From: Haloferacaceae archaeon
GTDB taxonomy: Archaea; Halobacteriota; Halobacteria; Halobacteriales; Haloferacaceae
Length of the DNA stretch: 9,927 nt
NCBI GenBank assembly: GCA_018609965.1
Contig: JAHENP010000049.1
Location: 1 to 9,927 of the forward strand
Direction: 5' to 3'
The notes under the pieces were generated by a model. It had not been told where the DNA came from. It did not search any database and saw nothing but the letters and a program-made list of their open reading frames with translations. Of this stretch, positions 5,607-9,927 are shown in pieces; the first letter of the stretch is position 1, and every line of letters begins with the position of its first letter. The position numbers were made by a program, and so were the translations under genes.

Positions 5607-7784
5607 CTACGACGGCGAGACGGTGTCGAGCGCGGCCTCGAAGTCCTCACGGGTGACAGAGATCTCCGTGGCGTGGTCGTTGGCGTTGTCGTCGTACGCG
5701 TCCGCGACCCGTTCGACCGCTCGCATCGTCGCCTCGCGGGCGACGGCAGTGAGGTCGGCACCGGAGTAACCGTCCGTCTCTGCGGCCAACGTCTCGACCT
5801 CGACCCCCTCGGCGGTCGGCGTGTCGGCGGTGTGGACCGCGAGGATCGCCTCCCGGGCGGACTCGTCTGGACGCGGCACCTCGACGTGTTGCTCCAACCG
5901 ACCGGGGCGCAACAGGGCGTCGTCTAACGACTCCTTCCGGTTCGTCGCCGCGAGCACGGCCAGGTTCGGGTCGTCTGCCGCGCGATCGAACTCCGTCAGC
6001 AGCTGTGAGACCACCCGCTCGCCCACCGCCGAGTCGCCGCCGAACTCCCGGTCACCCGCGATGGCGTCGATCTCGTCGAAGAAGACGATACTCGGCGCGG
6101 CCTGACGGGCGCGCTCGAACACCTCCCGGACCGCCTTCTCGGACTCGCCGACGTAGCGGTCGAGCAGTTCGGGGCCGGCGACCTGAATGAAGTTCACCTC
6201 CGACTCGCCGGCGATGGCGCGCGCGAGGAGCGTCTTCCCGGTGCCGGGCGGCCCGTGCAGCAACACCCCGGTCGGTGGGTCCGCGCCCGCGGCGTCGAAC
6301 AACGGCCCGTACTCCAACGGCCAGGTCACCGCCCGTTCGAGCGCCTCCTTCGCCTCCGACAGCCCGCCGACATCCTCGTATGTGGTCGTCGGCTGTTCGG
6401 CGACGTACTCCCGCATCGCGGACGGTTCGACCTCCGCCATCGCGGCCTCGAAGTCGCTCTGCGTGACGGTCACGTCGCCCAGATCCACGTCGCTGTCGTC
6501 GCGGCGTGCCCGCCGGAGCGCCGTCAGCGCCGCCTCCGTCGTCAGTGCGTCCACGTCGGCGCCGACAAACCCATGGGTCCGCCCGGCCAGTCGGTCGAGA
6601 TCCACGTCGTCGGCCGTCGGCATCCGTCGGGTGTGGACCTCGAAAATCTCCCGGCGCCCGGTCTCACCGGGGACGCCGATCTCGATCTCGCGGTCGAACC
6701 GCCCGCCACGCCGGAGTGCGGGGTCGAGCGCGTCCGCGCGGTTCGTCGCACCGATCACGATCACGTCCTCGCTGGCGTCTAACCCGTCCATCAGCGACAA
6801 CAACTGGCCGACCATCCGGTTTTCCATGTCGCCGCCGTCGTCTCGTTGGCCGGCGATGGAGTCGATCTCGTCGAAGAAGATGATCGCCGGGGAGTTCTCG
6901 TTTGCCTCCTGGAACCGCTCACGGAGGCGTTCCTCACTCTCGCCTTTGTACTTCGAGGTGATCTCCGGGCCGGAGACGGAGATGAACTCCGCGTCCACCT
7001 CGTTGGCGACCGCCTGCGCGATCAGCGTCTTCCCGGTGCCGGGCGGGCCGTGCAACAACACTCCCTTGGGTGGTTCGACCCCGAGTCGGGCGAACACCTC
7101 CGGCTCGGACAGGGGGAGTTCGATCGTCTCCCGCACCAGATCCAACTCGTCGTCCAACCCGCCGATATCTTCGTAGGTGACCGTCCGGCGCTCGTTGCCG
7201 CCGTCACCGCCCGACTGTCGGCTCCGTTCGCGGGGTTGGTCGGTGTCGCCGGCGTCGCTCGCGGTCGCGGTCTCCTCGTCGTCGGGGTGGTGGATGCGGA
7301 CCTCCGTCGTGTCCGTCACCCGCACCGCGCCGCCCGGCACCGTGTCCTCGACGACGAACACGTTGCCGCCGAGGTGTTGGAGCCTGGTCTGTTCGCCAGC
7401 GGTCACCGGTCGCCCCTCCAGATCGCGTTTGGCCGCGCGGCGGAGCGTCTCGTCGTCGATGTCGACGTTGCCGAGCGCGGCCGGCGCCGCCAGGGCGATC
7501 GCCTCGGCGTCCGTCACCGACTGCGGGCGGACGGTGACCCGTTCGCCGATCCTGACGCCGGCGTTCGTCCGGGTGTCGCCGTCGATCCGGATCTCCCCGT
7601 CGTCGATCCCGGTGCCGCCGGGCCACACCTTCACCACCGTCTCCGTCTCCCCGCCGATGATCGCCGTCTCCCCCGAGAGAATCCCCAACTGCGACATCGT
7701 CGCCGGCGGGACGCGGGCGATCCCGCGGCTGGCGTCCCGCTTTTCGGCGTCGCGGACCGTCATCTCGATCGTGTCGGCACTCAT
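5607..7784 (-). CDS. cdc48: CDC48-family AAA+ ATPase (VAT/p97-type unfoldase)
   Basis: This 725-residue protein has the p97/VAT layout: an N-terminal substrate domain (about 1-170) and two AAA+ modules. D1 (about 200-455) carries Walker A GPPGTGKT (246-253), Walker B IIFFDEID (301-308) and the arginine-finger region RRGGRFDREIEI. D2 (about 470-720) carries GPPGTGKT (511-518), IVFFDEID (566-573) and LLRPGRLEQHVEV. Pore-loop sequences are KYKGESEE in D1 and RYVGESEK in D2. The family assembles as hexamers that pull substrate proteins through the central pore, often feeding the proteasome. An acidic Ser/Arg linker (about 170-200) before D1 is typical of haloarchaea. ATG 7784 is preferred over ATG 7838 because the family begins at MSADTIEMTVRDAEKRDASRG-like sequence and the extra 18 residues are basic. 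Haloarchaea usually have several paralogues; I cannot say which this is. Confidence 0.95.
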   Translation of the reverse strand: MSADTIEMTVRDAEKRDASRGIARVPPATMSQLGILSGETAIIGGETETVVKVWPGGTGIDDGEIRIDGDTRTNAGVRIGERVTVRPQSVTDAEAIALAAPAALGNVDIDDETLRRAAKRDLEGRPVTAGEQTRLQHLGGNVFVVEDTVPGGAVRVTDTTEVRIHHPDDEETATASDAGDTDQPRERSRQSGGDGGNERRTVTYEDIGGLDDELDLVRETIELPLSEPEVFARLGVEPPKGVLLHGPPGTGKTLIAQAVANEVDAEFISVSGPEITSKYKGESEERLRERFQEANENSPAIIFFDEIDSIAGQRDDGGDMENRMVGQLLSLMDGLDASEDVIVIGATNRADALDPALRRGGRFDREIEIGVPGETGRREIFEVHTRRMPTADDVDLDRLAGRTHGFVGADVDALTTEAALTALRRARRDDSDVDLGDVTVTQSDFEAAMAEVEPSAMREYVAEQPTTTYEDVGGLSEAKEALERAVTWPLEYGPLFDAAGADPPTGVLLHGPPGTGKTLLARAIAGESEVNFIQVAGPELLDRYVGESEKAVREVFERARQAAPSIVFFDEIDAIAGDREFGGDSAVGERVVSQLLTEFDRAADDPNLAVLAATNRKESLDDALLRPGRLEQHVEVPRPDESAREAILAVHTADTPTAEGVEVETLAAETDGYSGADLTAVAREATMRAVERVADAYDDNANDHATEISVTREDFEAALDTVSPS

Positions 7785-7883
7785 GTACCCAGATAGAGGG
7801 ACTCGCGGCTTCACCTTTTCTCTCCGTGTCGCTCTCACAGACGGTCAGAAAGAATCAACTACCGGGTTCCCTCACAACCCCCC
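7785..7883. promoter_or_regulatory. Divergent promoter spacer between cdc48 and the transducer gene
   Basis: This 99-bp spacer has two AT-richer spots. On the minus strand GAGAAAAGGTG (about 7812-7822) could be the TATA region of cdc48, with a start close to its ATG. On the plus strand GAATCAACTA (7851-7860) is centred about 28 bp before GTG 7884, which would make the transducer mRNA leaderless. Neither is a strong consensus match. Confidence 0.35.
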
Positions 7884-9224
7884 GTGCAGACGCGACAGTT
7901 GTTGCCGGACCCGATCCGGGGAGGAGAGAGCCGAGAGACGCTCCGTCGTCAGCGTGACTTCTTCGAACACCTGTTCGAGCAGGTCGTCGAGGCGTTCCCG
8001 GACCCTGTCGGCGTGGTCGACGGCGACGGGACGGTCGCGGGGTGGAACAACGCGTTGACCGAACTCGTCGGGGTCGACAGCGAGACGGCGGTCGGACGGC
8101 GGGCCTACGAGGTCGTCGGGACAGACGACCAGTCGGAGGCGTTGTCGGAGACAGTCGCCAGGCGCGGCGAGCCGGTCGTCGAGGACGAACCCCGAACCGG
8201 GGAGTCGGGTGACGGTGAACTGTGGGCGGTGCGTGCGAAGGGGTTCCCGCTCCGGGGATTGAACGGGGACACCGTCGGTGCGTTCCAGGTCAACACCGTC
8301 GTGACCGACGTGATCCGGCAGAATCGAGCGCTGACCGACACCCAGCGGGCGATCACCGAAGAGGTCGCCGCCGCGACGGGAGCCGTCCGCGACTCGTTGG
8401 CCGACACCGCGGCAGACGCTGCTGCCGTCGAGGAGACGGTCGGAGAGCAACGCCGAGCGGTCGAGTCGATCCGTGAGGAACTGTCGACTGTCGCGAACGA
8501 GGCGCGTGACGTGTGTGACCGAGCCGACACCGTTGACGAGACGGCGACGGCACTGGAGGAGGCCGTCGACGCGGCGAGTGACGCCGTCGAGACGGCCGCC
8601 GAGTCGGCTGAGACAGCCACCCAAACGGGGGAGTCGGTGGCCGCGCTCGTGGACAAACTGGACGAGCAGGCGAGCGCGGTCGGCTCTGTCGCGGCGACAA
8701 TCGACGAGATTGCAGACCGGACGAACCTGTTGGCGCTGAACGCGAACATTGAGGCCGCCCGCGCGGACGGTGACGGCAGCGACGGATTCGGTGTCGTCGC
8801 CGGTGAGGTGAAACAGTTGGCGACACGCACACAGACGGAAGTCGAGACCGTGCGTGAACGGGTGGTGGCCATCGACGACACTGTCGACGAGACCGTCGCA
8901 CGGATCAAGGACGCCCGGCGCGCGCTGGCGGCCGTCGCGACGGATGTCGAAACGGTCGAACGCGAACAGAGACGGCTCCAGACGGTCGCGGACGAAATCG
9001 TCGACCAGACGGCCGCGGTCGCTGACAGCGCCGCGAGACAGGCCGACCGACTCGACGACGCCCGCGAAGAGGTCGACGCCGTCGTGGACCGAACCGCCGC
9101 CGTCGCCGACCGGGTCGACGATGTCGTCGCAGCGACGGACACCCAGACACGACGGGTCGAACGACTCGACGAGACGGTCGATGACCTGGCGACACGGGTC
9201 GACGACACCGTCGACGGCGGATGA
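7884..9224 (+). CDS. Soluble Htr-like transducer: PAS domain plus MCP signalling domain
   Basis: This 446-residue protein has no membrane segment, so it should act in the cytosol. Residues about 28-145 form a PAS domain (FPDPVGVVDGDGTVAGWNNA, RRAYEVVG, WAVRAKGFPLRG, VGAFQVNT), which would bind a ligand or cofactor. Residues about 150-446 are almost entirely Ala/Glu/Asp/Val heptads, the antiparallel coiled coil of methyl-accepting proteins. Its conserved hairpin tip is at 274-312 (DRTNLLALNANIEAARADG then GFGVVAGEVKQLA), where CheA and CheW bind in the family. No HAMP domain is seen. Start GTG 7884 gives the longest frame and has a TATA-like sequence 28 bp upstream; TTG 7899 or 7902 are alternatives. 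Taxis is likely, but no che genes are nearby and other CheA-linked outputs are possible. It converges with the EamA-type gene with 6 bp between them. Confidence 0.88.
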   Translation: MQTRQLLPDPIRGGESRETLRRQRDFFEHLFEQVVEAFPDPVGVVDGDGTVAGWNNALTELVGVDSETAVGRRAYEVVGTDDQSEALSETVARRGEPVVEDEPRTGESGDGELWAVRAKGFPLRGLNGDTVGAFQVNTVVTDVIRQNRALTDTQRAITEEVAAATGAVRDSLADTAADAAAVEETVGEQRRAVESIREELSTVANEARDVCDRADTVDETATALEEAVDAASDAVETAAESAETATQTGESVAALVDKLDEQASAVGSVAATIDEIADRTNLLALNANIEAARADGDGSDGFGVVAGEVKQLATRTQTEVETVRERVVAIDDTVDETVARIKDARRALAAVATDVETVEREQRRLQTVADEIVDQTAAVADSAARQADRLDDAREEVDAVVDRTAAVADRVDDVVAATDTQTRRVERLDETVDDLATRVDDTVDGG

Positions 9225-9230
9225 GCGGTC

Positions 9231-9656
9231 TCAGTCGCCCGCGACCAACACGACCGCGACGACGGCCAGTGCGATCCCGGCCGCCTTCCGGAGCGTGAAG
9301 CTCTCACCCAGCAACGCGATGCTCACGACCGACGACAACACGAGGAACATCCCGAAGACGGGGGTGACGACGGACACCGGCCCCAGCGACAGCGCGCGGT
9401 AGTAGGAGAGAATCCCGACCGCGAGAAACAACCCACCGCCCAGAACGTACAGCATCTCCGGCTTGCGGAGGTGTGGACCGACCGACTCCCCTTGGACGGC
9501 CATCACGCCCAGCGCGATCAGGATCAACAGACCGTTCGACACCAACACCGCGACGTTGCTCGGGACGGCACCCGTGCCGGCGGTCCCCTCACGCATCAGG
9601 ATCGGGACGAACGAGTACGCTAACAACGCGGCCAGCGCGTACGGGAGGTAGTTCAT
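9231..9656 (-). CDS. Half-size EamA/DMT-superfamily membrane protein
   Basis: This 141-residue integral membrane protein has about five hydrophobic segments: residues 3-21, 33-54, 68-89, 92-116 and 122-140. The last part, PVSVVTPVFGMFLVLSSVVSIALLG then ESFTLRKAAGIALAVVAVVL, is the typical end of an EamA repeat (proline-containing helix, Gly-Glu turn, final helix). Full EamA transporters have two such repeats, about 300 residues; this has one, like the single-repeat members that dimerise. The substrate is unknown; amino acid or metabolite export is common in the superfamily. ATG 9656 is chosen because it puts a short hydrophilic start right before helix 1. The frame extends to 9719 but that extra stretch is Arg-rich and not acidic. 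GGAG lies too close to the ATG to serve as a ribosome site, so the mRNA may be leaderless. Confidence 0.8.
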   Translation of the reverse strand: MNYLPYALAALLAYSFVPILMREGTAGTGAVPSNVAVLVSNGLLILIALGVMAVQGESVGPHLRKPEMLYVLGGGLFLAVGILSYYRALSLGPVSVVTPVFGMFLVLSSVVSIALLGESFTLRKAAGIALAVVAVVLVAGD

Positions 9657-9716
9657 ACTCCAAGTTACCGGCGATCCGCGAAGAACGATTCGGACTCTTG
9701 TGACGGCTGTTCGCGG

Positions 9717-9779
9717 CACGACTCTCGGTCGTGTGCAGACAAGACGACGGGGGAAACCAGACAGCCTCGATTCGTCGTC
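9717..9779. repeat. Two weaker stem-loops at the start of the hairpin array
   Basis: CACGAC-TCTCG-GTCGTG (9717-9733) is a perfect 6-bp stem. GACGACG (9743-9749) pairs with CGTCGTC (9773-9779) across a 23-nt loop. They lie upstream of the EamA-type gene, outside any coding frame that looks real. Confidence 0.45.
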
Positions 9780-9792
9780 CGGTGGCTGTCGG

Positions 9793-9830
9793 CGCGCGCC
9801 GCCGCGCCCTTGTGGCGCGGCGAGCGCGCG
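9793..9830. repeat. Stable GC hairpin, 16 bp with one bulge
   Basis: CGCGCGC and CGCCGCGCC (9793-9808) pair with GGCGCGGCG (9814-9822) and GCGCGCG (9824-9830). The loop is CTTGT and a single A (9823) bulges out. No T-run follows on either strand, so it is not an obvious terminator. Confidence 0.7.
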
Positions 9831-9832
9831 AG

Positions 9833-9859
9833 GGTCTCGCGAACGCAGTGAGCGAGACC
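9833..9859. repeat. Hairpin with loop GAACGCAGTGA
   Basis: GGTCTCGC (9833-9840) pairs with GCGAGACC (9852-9859) around an 11-nt loop. If the G at 9833 bulges out, the stem can be longer, with CGAG (9829-9832) against CTCG (9859-9862). The loop plus the next base, GAACGCAGTGAG, nearly equals the motif at 4020-4031 in the right arm of the inverted-repeat block. Confidence 0.65.
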
Positions 9860-9860
9860 T

Positions 9861-9880
9861 CGTCGGAGCGTGCTCCGACG
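9861..9880. repeat. Perfect 9-bp hairpin with 2-nt spacer
   Basis: CGTCGGAGC (9861-9869), spacer GT, GCTCCGACG (9872-9880). Such a tight dyad can be a cruciform or a protein-binding site as well as an RNA stem. Confidence 0.6.
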
Positions 9881-9892
9881 GTGGACGAGTGA

Positions 9893-9917
9893 GCGGCGCG
9901 AGTGAAACGAGCGCCGC
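9893..9917. repeat. 7-bp hairpin with loop GAGTGAAACGA
   Basis: GCGGCGC (9893-9899) pairs with GCGCCGC (9911-9917). The 11-nt loop has the same length as the one at 9841-9851. The array may continue past the right end of the window. Confidence 0.6.
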
Positions 9918-9927
9918 GAACGAGGAG

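Noticed and set aside
6187..7176. 329-codon plus-strand frame opposite cdc48
   Set aside because: Ser/Arg-rich shadow of the AAA+ modules; the real protein with both Walker motifs is on the other strand.
8105..9307. 400-codon minus-strand frame opposite the transducer gene
   Set aside because: Ser/Thr/Ala/Arg-rich repetition that mirrors the coiled-coil codons of the MCP domain.

Overview
The window comes from a haloarchaeon. GC content is high, proteins are strongly acidic, codons end mostly in G or C, and the genes are typical of the group: an AMP-forming acetyl-CoA synthetase, a CDC48 AAA+ ATPase, a soluble methyl-accepting (Htr-like) transducer and a HEWD-family mini-protein. Promoters, where visible, are archaeal TATA elements close to the start codon. 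I cannot name the genus.

Layout, left to right. Bases 2-34 may be the 3' tail of a gene entering from the left. A small single-pass membrane ORF (+, 173-352) overlaps tail-to-tail with a class IV PLP aminotransferase/aminodeoxychorismate lyase-like gene (-, 334-1320). Divergent from it is acs (+, 1458-3425), with a TTTAAG box about 27 bp before its ATG and a perfect 14-bp dyad further upstream. Between acs and the HEWD gene (+, 4173-4358) lies a non-coding block, 3427-4112. It is bounded by two inverted arms of about 146-150 bp that contain T-tracts and very stable hairpins. HEWD converges on a two-domain cupin gene (-, 4621-5487). Upstream of the cupin gene are 119 bp with two near-identical 13-bp direct repeats, then cdc48 (-, 5607-7784). 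Across a 99-bp divergent spacer is a PAS plus MCP-signalling gene (+, 7884-9224). It converges, with 6 bp between the genes, on a half-size EamA/DMT-type membrane protein (-, 9231-9656). The last 271 bp have no visible gene and carry a run of perfect or near-perfect hairpins.

How the genes relate. Apart from possible read-through from cdc48 towards the cupin gene, no operon is evident: neighbours are mostly divergent, convergent or separated by structured spacers, so this looks like independent housekeeping and signalling genes. acs activates acetate to acetyl-CoA, the pabC-like gene would act in folate/tetrahydromethanopterin precursor or amino acid metabolism, cdc48 in protein unfolding, and the transducer in cytosolic taxis or other CheA-linked sensing.

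The least ordinary parts are the non-coding ones: the 686-bp inverted-repeat block at 3427-4112, whose arms are almost identical except where each folds into a different but complementary stem, and the hairpin array at 9717-9917. One 12-base motif near the right arm's variable segment recurs (11/12) in the loop of one hairpin in the array.
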